This document shows positions 1 to 8,295 of a DNA stretch of 64,000 nucleotides, one piece after another. Origin of the DNA: F1-20-MAGs119 sp964556145. Lineage in GTDB: Bacteria; Actinomycetota; Acidimicrobiia; Acidimicrobiales; Ilumatobacteraceae. A program made the position numbers and the translations under genes. The notes beneath the pieces were generated by a model. It was not told the origin of the DNA. It saw only the letters and a list, made by a program, of their open reading frames with translations, and searched no databases. The first letter of the stretch is position 1; each line of letters opens with the position of its first letter. The DNA lies in the NCBI GenBank assembly GCA_964556145.1, contig CAZKVD010000001.1, forward strand, positions 1 to 64,000, read 5' to 3'.

Positions 1-10
1 TGGTGTTCAT
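1..10 (-). CDS. 5' end of a leftward gene cut by the window edge
   Basis: Only the start codon and two further codons (Met-Asn-Thr) are inside the window, with ATG on the minus strand at 8-10. A GGAG ribosome binding site lies at 17-20, seven bases upstream, so this is a real gene start. The gene is divergent from metY. Its upstream region carries a copy of the bipartite ECF-type promoter (58-89) that also precedes the sigma factor gene and the RCC1 gene in this window, so it probably belongs to the same regulon. Nothing can be said of the product. Confidence 0.6.
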
Positions 11-57
11 TGTTTTCTCCTTTTGTGGTGGGCCCCGTTTGGGCTTCGTTGCCGTAC

Positions 58-89
58 AGAGCCGCCACCCCCCACGGCGCGGACACTTT
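58..89 (-). promoter_or_regulatory. ECF-sigma-type promoter, copy 1
   Basis: Read on the minus strand: AAAGTGTCCGCG, a 12-base spacer, then GCGGCTCT, followed by GTA. The same two blocks with exactly the same spacer occur at 15975-16006 before the sigma factor gene and at 17649-17680 before the RCC1 gene. The block ends 47 bases before the ATG of the edge gene. The three-way match with fixed spacing is seen directly. Recognition by the ECF sigma factor encoded at 16061 is inference. Confidence 0.75.
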
Positions 90-273
90 TCTCCGACTTT
101 TTTCGGAAATTTTTGAAACCCTTGTGCCGCAACGGTTTCAGGTGCGCTTTGAGTCAGTTCTCGGTGCCAGATGTCGCGAAAAGCGAGTCGAGATGCACCG
201 AGAACGCTTGAGATCTGGGCGCGAATCTTGACGAAGACTGCACCGTTCGGTGCCGAGAGCACTGAAACCCGAG

Positions 274-302
274 TTGACAGGTCGGGAATTGGGGCGTAGC
301 GT
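274..302 (+). promoter_or_regulatory. metY promoter, leaderless type
   Basis: A perfect -35 box TTGACA (274-279), a 17-base spacer and a -10 box TAGCGT (297-302). The metY ATG is at 311, eight bases after the -10 box, and no Shine-Dalgarno sequence is present. Transcription should therefore begin at or next to the start codon. Confidence 0.7.
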
Positions 303-310
303 CCCGCGCC

Positions 311-1621
311 ATGAGCAACGCTTCTTGGGGTTTTGAAACCCGCCAGATCCACGCCGGCCAGAGTCCCGATCCCGCCACGGGTTCGCGCGCGGTGCCGATC
401 TACCAGACGACGTCGTACCAGTTCCGCGACTCGGCCCATGCCCAGAACCTCTTCGCGCTCGCCGAGATCGGCAACATCTACACCCGCATCATGAACCCGA
501 CGCAGGGCGTGCTCGAGTCGCGCGTCGCCGACCTCGAAGGCGCAGTGACCACTGCCGTTGGTTTGCCGGGCGCGCTCGTTGTCAGCTCGGGACAGGCCGC
601 CGAGACGCTGGCAATCCTCACCCTTGCCGAAGCCGGCAGCCACATCGTTGCCTCACCGTCGCTGTACGGCGGCACGTACAACTTGTTGCACTACACGCTG
701 CCGAAGATGGGCATCGAAGTGACGTTCGTCGACGACCCGCACGATCTGGAGCAGTGGAAGAGCGCGGTCAAGCCGAACACCAAGGCGTTCTACGGCGAAG
801 TGTTGGCCAACCCGAAGAACGACGTGTTCGACATCGAAGGCGTCTCGAAGGTTGCGCACGACGTCGGTGTTCCGCTGATCGTCGACAACACGGTGCCGAC
901 GCCTTACGGCATCCGTCCACTCGAATGGGGCGCCGACATCGTCGTGCACTCGCTGACCAAGTTCATGGGCGGCCACGGGTCGAGCATCGCCGGTGCAATC
1001 GTCGACGGCGGCAAGTTCGACTTCTCGGCAAGCGGACGCTTCCCGAACTTCACCGAACCCGACCCGTCGTACCACGGCCTCGCCTACTGGCCCGCGCTCG
1101 GACCCGGCAGTTACATCATCAAGGCCCGCGTCCAGATGCTGCGTGACCTTGGCTCGGCGGTCAGCCCGTTCAATGCATGGACGATCCTGCAGGGAATCGA
1201 AACACTCTCGCTGCGCATGGAGCGCCATTGGGCCAACGCAGCGCAGGTTGCCGACTACCTGACGAAGAACCCGAAGGTGGAGAGCGTGTCGTGGGCCGGC
1301 CTGCCGTCGAGTCCCTGGAACGAGCGTGCGAAGAAGTACTTCCAGGGTCGTGGCTTTGGCTCGATCATTGCCTTCAACGTGAAGGGCGGCCGCGAGGCAG
1401 GTCAGAAGTTCGCCGAGGCACTGAAGCTGCACAGTCACGTTGCCAACATCGGTGACGTACGCAGCCTTGTCATCCATCCGGCATCGACCACCCACAGCCA
1501 GTTGACCGAAGCCGAGCAGCTGGCCTCGGGCGTGCACCCCGGCATGGTTCGCCTGTCGGTGGGTATCGAGTCGATCGGCGACATCCTCGCCGACCTCGAT
1601 CTTGGTTTCGCAGCCGTCTGA
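311..1621 (+). CDS. metY: O-acetylhomoserine sulfhydrylase (MetY)
   Basis: This is a cytoplasmic PLP enzyme of the Cys/Met metabolism family. It makes homocysteine from O-acetylhomoserine and sulfide (direct sulfhydrylation route to methionine). The 436 residues match the usual MetY length, longer than cystathionine gamma-synthases. Visible marks are the N-terminal FETRQIHAGQ, YTRIMNPTQ (phosphate-binding partner), SSGQAAE, and the PLP lysine in SLTKF near residue 217, followed by GGHGSSIAG. The start is fixed by the leaderless promoter just upstream. The gene stands alone, divergent from the edge gene; the following NUDIX gene has its own -10 box. O-succinylhomoserine as substrate cannot be excluded from sequence alone. 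Confidence 0.95.
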   Translation: MSNASWGFETRQIHAGQSPDPATGSRAVPIYQTTSYQFRDSAHAQNLFALAEIGNIYTRIMNPTQGVLESRVADLEGAVTTAVGLPGALVVSSGQAAETLAILTLAEAGSHIVASPSLYGGTYNLLHYTLPKMGIEVTFVDDPHDLEQWKSAVKPNTKAFYGEVLANPKNDVFDIEGVSKVAHDVGVPLIVDNTVPTPYGIRPLEWGADIVVHSLTKFMGGHGSSIAGAIVDGGKFDFSASGRFPNFTEPDPSYHGLAYWPALGPGSYIIKARVQMLRDLGSAVSPFNAWTILQGIETLSLRMERHWANAAQVADYLTKNPKVESVSWAGLPSSPWNERAKKYFQGRGFGSIIAFNVKGGREAGQKFAEALKLHSHVANIGDVRSLVIHPASTTHSQLTEAEQLASGVHPGMVRLSVGIESIGDILADLDLGFAAV

Positions 1622-1646
1622 TCGCCGCATCAACTAACTTGGTCGC

Positions 1647-2128
1647 GTGAGCGACAGCATCGATACACGCACGGGCTGGATGCCCAACGACGTCCTCTCC
1701 GACGTTCGTGATCGTGTGCCGTTGGTGTACGTCGATGCCGTTCCCGTGCGTGTCGACGAAGAAGGAAACGTCACGCACGTCGGAATGTTGTTGCGCCAAG
1801 CCGCCGACGGCTCGATCAGCCGCATGGTCGTGTCGGGTCGTGTCATGTTGAACGAGCGCATTCGCGAAGCCCTGATTCGGCACCTCGAAAAAGATCTGGG
1901 TCCACTTGCCCTGCCGCGCATTCCGCCAGAGCCGGCACCGTTCACCGTTGTCGAGTATTTCCAGGACCCATCGATCAGTGGTTTCCACGACCCGCGCCAC
2001 CACGCGGTGTCGTTGGCATACGTGGTGCCCGTATCGGGTGAATGCCAGCCGACGCAGCAGGCTCTCGAGCTGACGTGGTTCACACCCACTGAAGCCGTGA
2101 GTGATCGCGTGCGTCGCGAGATGACCGG
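1647..2128 (+). CDS. NUDIX hydrolase family protein (DUF4916 type), cut by gap
   Basis: The first 160 codons are present and the 3' end is lost in the run of Ns. The visible protein (GWMPNDVLSDVRDRVPLVYVDAVPVR, LLRQ, SGRVMLNERIREALIRHLEKDLG) follows the DUF4916 branch of the NUDIX fold. Its NUDIX box is degenerate: SGRV replaces GGxx and the REALxRHxxxxLG segment stands where REUxEE is expected, so pyrophosphatase activity is uncertain. The GTG start at 1647 lies six bases after a TAACTT -10 box (1635-1640), a leaderless arrangement repeated in this window. The substrate is unknown. Confidence 0.75.
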
Positions 2129-2228
2129 NNNNNNNNNNNNNNNNNNNNNNNNNNNNNNNNNNNNNNNNNNNNNNNNNNNNNNNNNNNNNNNNNNNNNNNN
2201 NNNNNNNNNNNNNNNNNNNNNNNNNNNN
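2129..2228. other. Scaffold gap (100 Ns)
   Basis: Exactly 100 undetermined bases, the conventional length for a gap of unknown size. It removes the 3' ends of both flanking genes, the NUDIX gene from the left and a hypothetical gene from the right. Real distance and gene content inside the gap are unknown. Confidence 0.98.
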
Positions 2229-2623
2229 GCCAACTGCCCTGAACCACCGCGTCGGCGACGGACAACGCGTTTGTTGCCGGGCCGGCGATGTGGCGCGGGT
2301 GAAATCACGGTGGTTGACTCGTCGATTGGAATGGCGATGCCGTCCTTGTCGATGTCGGTCGGCTCACCCGAAAACTCCGACACCGCCGCGGGTTGCTCCT
2401 TCGGCTTGCGGCCGAGAACCTGGTCGATGGCAAGCATTCCGCCTGCAAGGATCGCCCCGGCCATGCCGTGCTTGCGATGGGCACGTGCAACCAAGCTTTC
2501 GCGCACCTCGGCGTTGTGTGCCTCGAGACGTGCGGCGTCTTCGTCGAGGGCCTCGTCACCGAATTGATCGACACCAAACGTCACTTCGTCGAACGATTCG
2601 ACATCGTCACGTTCGGTACCCAT
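2229..2623 (-). CDS. Hypothetical acidic protein, 3' end lost in gap
   Basis: Not recognised. The 131 visible residues start with an acidic N-terminus rich in Asp and Glu (DDVESFDEV, DEALDEDAARLEAHNAEV). A glycine/alanine-rich hydrophobic stretch, HGMAGAILAGGMLAIDQVLG near residues 52-71, could be a membrane helix. A second acidic stretch and a basic RRRRGG segment follow at the gap. It is divergent from the glycosylase gene at 2682, with 58 bases between them. The start codon choice has no strong ribosome binding site to support it. Confidence 0.55.
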
Positions 2624-2681
2624 GAGGTGAGCGTAACCGCGATGCGTCGGGCCGATCCGCCGCTGCGTCTAACATTTCTTC

Positions 2682-3605
2682 ATGCCAGAGGGCGACACCA
2701 TCCACCGTGCCGCAGCGGCACTGCGAACGGCTCTCGTTGGCCGTCAAATGGTGGGTTTCGTAGCTCCTCGTCTGGCTGGTCCCGCACCGCGCGTGGGACG
2801 CACGATCGAATCGGTCGATGTCCACGGCAAACATCTTGAAATCACGTGGGACGACGACGTCGTGTTGCACACACACATGCGCATGACCGGTAGTTGGCAT
2901 CTCTACCGACGCGGCGAACGCTGGCGCAAGTCGCGTCGCCTCGCGCGGGTCGTCATCGAAACCGTCGAGTGGGTTGCGGTGTGCTTCAGCGCTCCGGTCG
3001 TCGAGTCGTACCGATCCGACAGCTTTGTTCGTCATCCGAACTTCGGGCGTCTTGGCCCCGACTTGTGCAAGGCCGACGTCGACATCGATGAATGCGTGCG
3101 ACGCATGATGTCCTACGCGGATCCAACCCGCGCGATCGCAGAAGTGATGCTTGACCAACGTGTGATGTGTGGCGTCGGCAACGTGTATCGCTGCGAAGTT
3201 CTGTGGGCATGCGAGGTGCATCCACATGCACAAGTTGGTTCGCTTCCACAGTCCGCTTGCATCGAGTTGGTGCGCACCGCAGCCGACATGCTGCAGGCCA
3301 ATCTGCATCATGCGGCTCGAGTCACCACAACCGAAACTGCCGGGGGTTTGGCGGTGTACGGGCGCAATCACCAGCGCTGTGAACGGTGTCAGGGGATCAT
3401 CGCCGTCGAGCAGTTCGGCCAACCGCCGCGACTGCTCTACTGGTGCCCCGAATGCCAAAGCCGATGTCAGCCCGCTCCGCGGCGCGATGATTCGAATCCG
3501 CTCGCGCGCCTCACCGATCCGCACCCGGCCGGTGCACACTTCGTCGCCGAATTGATCGACGAACACGGTCGATTCGGCGGGGTCGACGAGCGCGAAGCGA
3601 GCTAG
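2682..3605 (+). CDS. nei: Fpg/Nei-family DNA glycosylase/AP lyase (endonuclease VIII type)
   Basis: Base-excision repair enzyme of 307 residues that removes oxidised bases and cuts the abasic site. The N-terminus MPEGDT supplies the Pro2 nucleophile and Glu3. The conserved lysine is in VHGKHLE near residue 50, followed by LHTHMRMTGSW. The helix-two-turn-helix region contains QRVMCGVGNVYRCEVLW. A C-terminal zinc finger (CERC, 20-odd residues, CPEC) follows VYGRNHQ. MPEGDT and the zinc finger fit the Nei branch better than Fpg (MPELPE). The start is six bases after a TAACAT -10 box with no Shine-Dalgarno. It overlaps the convergent 3602-4018 gene by four bases. Confidence 0.93.
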   Translation: MPEGDTIHRAAAALRTALVGRQMVGFVAPRLAGPAPRVGRTIESVDVHGKHLEITWDDDVVLHTHMRMTGSWHLYRRGERWRKSRRLARVVIETVEWVAVCFSAPVVESYRSDSFVRHPNFGRLGPDLCKADVDIDECVRRMMSYADPTRAIAEVMLDQRVMCGVGNVYRCEVLWACEVHPHAQVGSLPQSACIELVRTAADMLQANLHHAARVTTTETAGGLAVYGRNHQRCERCQGIIAVEQFGQPPRLLYWCPECQSRCQPAPRRDDSNPLARLTDPHPAGAHFVAELIDEHGRFGGVDEREAS

Positions 3606-4018
3606 GGCGTCTCGTTCGACACAAGCATCGACCGCGACGCGAGGATGCGGTCGACCGAAATCACCAGTGCCACGCGGTCGATTCGTTCTTTTGGCTGTTG
3701 GTAGCGAGCCGCATAGCCGGAGACTGCCGCTGCAACCTCTGCAGGATTGCTGGTGGCCCGAATCGTGCCCTCGAGGGTGACCCAGCGCCCACCGTCGACC
3801 TGCGAAACGGCAGCCCGGCCACCACGACGGGCATTGGCGACTTTTTGGCAGCCGTCGAAGGTGATGATGCGAACCTCGTGCGTAACCGCGTCGTAACTGA
3901 AACCCACCGGCACGACGTGCGGGCTGCCGTCGGCACGCAGGGTGGTCAGTGAAGCGAGATGACGCTCGGCAAGAAACTCCGCAAGTGCGGGGGTGGGATC
4001 AGACGGTTGTAATGGCAT
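3602..4018 (-). CDS. Pyridoxamine-phosphate-oxidase-like split-barrel protein (F420/FMN)
   Basis: 138 residues with the PPOX split-barrel pattern: FLAERHLASLTTLRADGSPHVVPVGFSYD at the N-terminus, then VANARRGGRAAVSQVDGGRWVTLEGTI. This size and pattern fit the F420-dependent PPOX class (TIGR03618-like), which reduces or oxidises small organic substrates with a deazaflavin. The cofactor is inferred. The ATG at 4018 lies inside the last codons of the upstream ABC permease gene (overlap 20 bases), indicating translational coupling. An open frame extends further upstream inside the permease but gives low-complexity sequence, so the MPLQPSD start was chosen. Confidence 0.8.
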   Translation of the reverse strand: MPLQPSDPTPALAEFLAERHLASLTTLRADGSPHVVPVGFSYDAVTHEVRIITFDGCQKVANARRGGRAAVSQVDGGRWVTLEGTIRATSNPAEVAAAVSGYAARYQQPKERIDRVALVISVDRILASRSMLVSNETP

Positions 4019-6578
4019 GGAGAATGTCGAGCTTTGCGGCGCGTCGTGCCGGTCCGATTGCGGCGATGATGCCGACGATGATCGACGCGACGAGAATCGT
4101 GACGATGGTGCCGAACGGAATCTGAACGGTGTTGACGAAAGTCTCCGGCAACGCCACGGACACGGCGATTCCAAGAGGTACGCCGACGACCACGCCAAGC
4201 GTCGCACCGAAGACCGAGACGATGATGGCTTCCCATCGCACCGAACGCTTGAGTTGACGACGTGTCATGCCGACGGCACGCAGCAGACCGAATTCGCGCG
4301 TGCGCTCGAAGACCGACAGTGCCATGGTGTTTGCAATACCCAGGACGGCGATTGCAATTGCAAAGACGAGCAACGAATACACGATGAACAGCAGCTGGTT
4401 CAGCTGGTCCTCTTGGCTCTTTTGGAATTCGACACGATCCTGCACTTCGGCGCTGGGGAACTCCTCGGCAACACGTTCGACCGCCGCACGTGCGGCATCG
4501 GGGTCGACACCCTCGGCGATCTTCGCTCCGATGAAGAAGTCGAGCGGGGGAGCGGTTGACGCTGCGGTCAGGGTGTCGAGGCTCACCAGCCAGTTGCCGA
4601 CGATTGATGAGTCGGCGTAGATCGCACCGACGGTGAGTGTCGACACCTTGCCGTTCTGCCATGTCATCTCGATGGAGTCACCGACCGATACGCCAAGGTC
4701 GCGGGCCGGGTCCTTGTGCAGCAGCACGGCACCTTCGGCGATCGAGGCAAAGTCACCGCTTTGGATGTCGGCGTCGACCAATTCACCCATCGAAGGATCA
4801 ACGGCGCCGATCGACTTGGACTCGCCGGCGACCTGGGCGTTGGTGGCGCGGAAGGGCGAGACGGCCGACAGTTCCGGCAGGACGGCCAGCTTGTCGGCAA
4901 AGGCCGAGGGGAGGCCCTGGAAGCCCTGGTTGGTGACGTAGAAGTCGGCGGTGATCGATGTACCGAGTGCCTTGCGCAGACTTGCCTGCACCGATGCCGC
5001 GACGACTGCAATCGTGCTGACAAGCGCAAGGCCGATCATGAGCGCCGATGCAGTCGATGCGGTACGACGGGGCTGCCGCTGTGCATTTCGACTGGCGATG
5101 CGCCCCGGGGTCTTGCGGTTCATCGAGCGACCGGGAATGGGGAGAAGGTTGCTGACGATTCGGCTGACGGGTGCTGCGACCGATTGCGAGAGGCTTGCCA
5201 CGCCGAGGAAGATGAGAATCGCGCCGGCTGCTGCGCCGAGCAACGTGCCTGCGGTACCGCCGGGCTGTGCGAACAGTCCGACGACGAAAAGGACGACACC
5301 GATACCAAGGGTGGCGCCCGCGAGCACGAGGCGCTTGTTGCGTTGGAGGCTCGAGAAGCCGACTTCCGGACGCATGGCGGCAACCGGCGGAATGCGTCCT
5401 GCACGTGCAGCCGGCACGAAGGCCGCCACCAGGGTGACACCAAAGCCGACGAAGAGTGACACCGCGATGGTGCGGGCCGAGATGACGGTGGATGCCGATG
5501 GAAAGGCGGCACCGGTTGCGTTGAACAGCGCCGTGATGCCCTTTGAAACAAGAACACCACCGGCGATACCGAGTGCAGTTGCGAGCAGGCCGATGATCCC
5601 TGACTCACCGAGGATCATCATGCGGATCTGGCGAATGTCGGCCCCGATGGCCCGCAGCAGCGCAAGCTCGCGCAGGCGTTGGCTGACAATGATCGCGAAG
5701 GTGTTGAAAATCAGGAACGCACTGACGAACAGTGAGATGGCCGCGAAACCAAGGAGAACCTTGCCGAAGATGTCAATGATGTCGTTGATGGCACCGGCTG
5801 TTTCCTTGGCCGACTGGTCACCCGTGATGACTTCGTAGGCGTCACCCGAAGGTGACGCAGAGATCGCGGCGGACACCGCCGCCAGCGCGTCACCTTGATC
5901 GACGCCTTCGGCAAGACCGATGAGGAGTGAATCGACAAGGCCGTTCGTGCCGAGGAACGAGTTCGCCGTTGCGGGGTCGAACGCGCTGACACTTGCGCCG
6001 CCACCACCCTCGGTGCTCTTTGTGCCGGTGAGGCCGACGAGGGTGAATTCACCGCTGCCGTTGGGGCCGACGATGGGAACGGTCTCACCGATCACGTATC
6101 CGGCGCGCTCCGCCGACTTCTTGTCGATCGCAACTTCACCTGCAGCGCGTGCTTCTCGGCCGTCGAGCACCAGGCGACCATCGAGGCCGTTGGTGCCGTA
6201 CCACGCGATACCGAACGAGGGCCCGGACGTTTGCAGCGGCTTGCCGTTCTTCTTGATGATCGTTGCTTGACGCAGGATGTTGATTTCAACGGTGTCGACA
6301 CCGGGAACGGATTTGATCCCGGCGACGAGCGAGTCGGGAACGGGATCGCGCTGCGCGGTTGCTTCGTCACCGAAGGCGATCTTCGAGCGCACTTCGAGGT
6401 CGACTTCGCCCTGCAGTTCGGCGAAGAGCCCGTTGATTGCGCCCTTCACGCTGTCGGTGAGCATGAATGCGCCCGACACGAAGGCGACGCCGAGGATGAT
6501 CGCGAAGGCGGTGAGGAGCACGCGGAACTTGCGCGCGAGAACGCCGCGAACGGTCAACCGAAAGACGGGTGATGCCAT
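3999..6578 (-). CDS. ABC transporter permease with two FtsX/MacB domains
   Basis: 859-residue membrane protein that partners the ATPase encoded just upstream (6583-7335, four bases apart). It has an N-terminal transmembrane helix (VRGVLARKFRVLLTAFAII) and an outer MacB-like periplasmic-core domain. Three helices follow at about residues 270-410, then a second FtsX half with another core domain and three C-terminal helices. The AxxR motif of FtsX permeases, RELALLRAIGA, appears in the first half and REFGLLRAVGM in the second. Such two-gene systems export lipoproteins, lipids or peptides, or act as mechanotransmitters. The cargo here is unknown. Confidence 0.92.
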   Translation of the reverse strand: MASPVFRLTVRGVLARKFRVLLTAFAIILGVAFVSGAFMLTDSVKGAINGLFAELQGEVDLEVRSKIAFGDEATAQRDPVPDSLVAGIKSVPGVDTVEINILRQATIIKKNGKPLQTSGPSFGIAWYGTNGLDGRLVLDGREARAAGEVAIDKKSAERAGYVIGETVPIVGPNGSGEFTLVGLTGTKSTEGGGGASVSAFDPATANSFLGTNGLVDSLLIGLAEGVDQGDALAAVSAAISASPSGDAYEVITGDQSAKETAGAINDIIDIFGKVLLGFAAISLFVSAFLIFNTFAIIVSQRLRELALLRAIGADIRQIRMMILGESGIIGLLATALGIAGGVLVSKGITALFNATGAAFPSASTVISARTIAVSLFVGFGVTLVAAFVPAARAGRIPPVAAMRPEVGFSSLQRNKRLVLAGATLGIGVVLFVVGLFAQPGGTAGTLLGAAAGAILIFLGVASLSQSVAAPVSRIVSNLLPIPGRSMNRKTPGRIASRNAQRQPRRTASTASALMIGLALVSTIAVVAASVQASLRKALGTSITADFYVTNQGFQGLPSAFADKLAVLPELSAVSPFRATNAQVAGESKSIGAVDPSMGELVDADIQSGDFASIAEGAVLLHKDPARDLGVSVGDSIEMTWQNGKVSTLTVGAIYADSSIVGNWLVSLDTLTAASTAPPLDFFIGAKIAEGVDPDAARAAVERVAEEFPSAEVQDRVEFQKSQEDQLNQLLFIVYSLLVFAIAIAVLGIANTMALSVFERTREFGLLRAVGMTRRQLKRSVRWEAIIVSVFGATLGVVVGVPLGIAVSVALPETFVNTVQIPFGTIVTILVASIIVGIIAAIGPARRAAKLDILHAITTV

Positions 6579-6582
6579 TGCG

Positions 6583-7335
6583 TCAGGCCAGGCGCTTCAT
6601 GCGGTCGAGCACGCGCTCGGCCGTGGGTTCGCTGATCTCGTCGACGACCTTGCCGTCGGCGAGGAAGATGACGCGGTCGGCGTACGACGCCGCATTCGGA
6701 TCGTGCGTGACCATCACAATGGTCTGGCCGAACTCGGTGACGGCCCGACGCATGAAGCCAAGAACGTCGGAGCTCGACTTGCTGTCGAGGTTGCCCGTGG
6801 GCTCGTCGGCGAAGATGATCTTCGGCTTGCTGGCCAACGCACGCGCCACGGCGACGCGCTGTTGCTGGCCACCCGACAACTCGGCGGGCTTGTGGTCGAG
6901 CCGGTCGCGCAGGCCCACGGCGTCGATGACGCGGTCGACCCAGTCACTGTCGGGATCGGTATCACCGAGGTCCATCGGCAGTTCGATGTTCTCGCGCGCC
7001 GACAGCGTGGGGATGAGGTTGAATGCCTGGAACACGAAGCCCACCTGCTCACGACGCAGATGCGTGAGCTGGCGCTCGCTGAGACCCGACAGATCGACGT
7101 CACCAATGAACGCACGGCCCGAGGTGAGCGAATCGAGGCCGGCAAGACAGTGCATGAGGGTCGACTTGCCCGAGCCGCTGGGACCCATGATTGCCGTGAA
7201 TTGTCCGGCTCGGAATTCGACCGTTACGTCGTCGAGTGCGCGAACCTCGCTGTCACCCTTGCCGTAGATCTTCGATGCGTTGATTGCACTTGCCGCGGCA
7301 ACACCGGCCGTGGCAGCGGGGGAGGCTGTAGTCAC
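6583..7335 (-). CDS. ABC transporter ATP-binding protein (LolD/MacB family)
   Basis: 250-residue ATPase. Walker A is GPSGSGKST, the Q-loop lies in VGFVFQAFNLIPTLSARENIELP, the signature is LSGGQQQRVAVARAL, Walker B is KIIFADEPTGNLD and the H-loop is VTHD. The GNLDSKSS segment is typical of LolD/MacB/FtsE-type exporters. The GTG start at 7335 is the first in-frame start before the conserved region. It is transcribed with the FtsX-like permease at 3999-6578. Confidence 0.93.
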   Translation of the reverse strand: MTTASPAATAGVAAASAINASKIYGKGDSEVRALDDVTVEFRAGQFTAIMGPSGSGKSTLMHCLAGLDSLTSGRAFIGDVDLSGLSERQLTHLRREQVGFVFQAFNLIPTLSARENIELPMDLGDTDPDSDWVDRVIDAVGLRDRLDHKPAELSGGQQQRVAVARALASKPKIIFADEPTGNLDSKSSSDVLGFMRRAVTEFGQTIVMVTHDPNAASYADRVIFLADGKVVDEISEPTAERVLDRMKRLA

Positions 7336-7386
7336 TAGTCTTTTCTACACCGCGGGATCGAAAAGGGCAACGAAAGGGGCAACAAC

Positions 7387-7752
7387 GTGAGCGATGCATC
7401 ATGGATCGCCGATGTGTCACGAGCCGAAGTGACATCGCTCCACGAAACCCTGAATCCCAAGCTGGCCGTTCTCGAGCAGCGTGTTGCCGATGCGTGCCCC
7501 GGACGCTCCGGAGCGATCATCGACGGTGCGATTCGCGCCATCCTGGGTCTTCCCCACGCGAGCATCAACGAACTCGACACTGCCGAATCGGTGGTGCACG
7601 ACATCGCCGAGCAATTCGTTCTCGACGTTCACGGCGTGAGCGACGAACAGTTCGCCCGCCTCAAGAACCATTTCACCGAACCCGACATCGTTGCGATGTT
7701 GTTCCGGATGGCGCTCGCCGATGGCCTGGGCAAGTTGGAGAAGGTTGCCTGA
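7387..7752 (+). CDS. Carboxymuconolactone-decarboxylase-like protein without CxxC
   Basis: 121 residues. The C-terminal half (VLDVHGVSDEQFARLKNHF, then EPDIVAMLFRMALADGLGKL) resembles the last two helices of AhpD/carboxymuconolactone decarboxylase-fold proteins. There is no CxxC motif; the only Cys is in DACPGR. The GTG start follows GGGGCAACAAC. The stop overlaps the start of the next gene (TGATG at 7750-7754), which is a full carboxymuconolactone-decarboxylase-like protein, so the two are probably translated together and may form a mixed oligomer. The function is not known; the family assignment is moderate. Confidence 0.65.
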   Translation: MSDASWIADVSRAEVTSLHETLNPKLAVLEQRVADACPGRSGAIIDGAIRAILGLPHASINELDTAESVVHDIAEQFVLDVHGVSDEQFARLKNHFTEPDIVAMLFRMALADGLGKLEKVA

Positions 7753-8276
7753 TGTCGTCAGTGCCGCGTCTCGCCCCGGTCGATCCCGCCGCTCGTTCGG
7801 TCTTTGGCTCGATCCTGGCCCACCAACCCGGCCTTGCCGCTGCGTTTTTCGATCTGTACGGCGAGTTCTGGAATCGTGGCGTGCTCGACCACGCGACCAA
7901 GGAAACCGCTCGCGTGCGCAACGCGCGCATCACCGACTGCGGTTATTGACGCAATGTTCGCTTCACGGTCGTGGAGCAGCGGAACCTGACGGAAGACGAA
8001 GTCGAACTCATCGACGATGGATACCAATCGTCATTACTTGACAGTCGTTCGAAACTCGCGATTGCGTTCGCCGACGCGTTTCTCGGCGCGCAGGGCGTCC
8101 CCGATGCGGACACGTGCGGACAACTGCGCGACGAGTTTTCGTCTGCCGAAATCGCCGAACTGGGATTGGGCCTGTCGCTGTTTCATGGTTTCAGCAAGAT
8201 GCTGATCGTGTCGGGATGCGAGCCCGACGACATGGCAACCACGGTGCTGTCGGTGCCGGGCGCCCCGTCACGCTGA
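7752..8276 (+). CDS. AhpD/carboxymuconolactone-decarboxylase-like selenoprotein (UGA read as Sec66)
   Basis: The reading frame runs from ATG 7752 to TGA 8274-8276 and is interrupted only by TGA at 7947-7949 (codon 66). The context is ARITDCGY-TGA-RNVRF. In this family that position holds the second cysteine of the redox CxxC (Cys-Gly-Tyr-Cys), so reading UGA as selenocysteine gives Cys63-Gly-Tyr-Sec66. Sequence after the UGA stays in the same frame and continues the family fold (LTEDEVELIDDGY, SKLAIAFADAFL, SSAEIAELGLGLSLFHGFSKML). A hairpin with a GGUC loop lies 17 bases after the UGA. CxxU AhpD-like selenoproteins are known from marine metagenomes. Alternatives are a Cys codon misread in assembly or a true pseudogene. 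Predicted role: thiol/selenol peroxide reductase. Confidence 0.75.
7956..7985 (+). promoter_or_regulatory. Candidate bacterial SECIS element
   Basis: Directly downstream of the in-frame UGA, the RNA can fold a seven-pair upper stem (7960-7966 with 7971-7977, GCUUCAC with GUGGAGC, one G-U pair) closing a GGUC loop (7967-7970). A four-pair lower stem (GUUC 7956-7959 with GAAC 7982-7985) sits beneath a four-base bulge. The loop begins 17 bases after the UGA. The GGUC apical loop matches the SelB-recognised loop of E. coli fdhF, and the distance fits the range known for bacterial SECIS elements. The pairing was read by eye and not energy-scored. Confidence 0.65.
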
Positions 8277-8295
8277 CGCACCGGAGCGCGGCGCT

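Larger units (their letters stand above)
11..310. other. Divergent intergenic region between edge gene and metY
   Basis: There is no gene in these 300 bases. The left part holds the ribosome binding site and ECF-like promoter (58-89) of the leftward edge gene. A small T-rich hairpin candidate (TCCGA, loop, TCGGA) lies near 92-107. The right end holds the metY promoter (274-302). The middle, about 110-270, shows nothing recognisable. Confidence 0.6.

Noticed and set aside
653..1633. Long minus-strand open frames opposite metY, livHM, MMPL and other genes
   Set aside because: They are shadows caused by high GC: no family motifs, arginine/alanine-rich composition, and they lie fully inside well-supported genes on the other strand.
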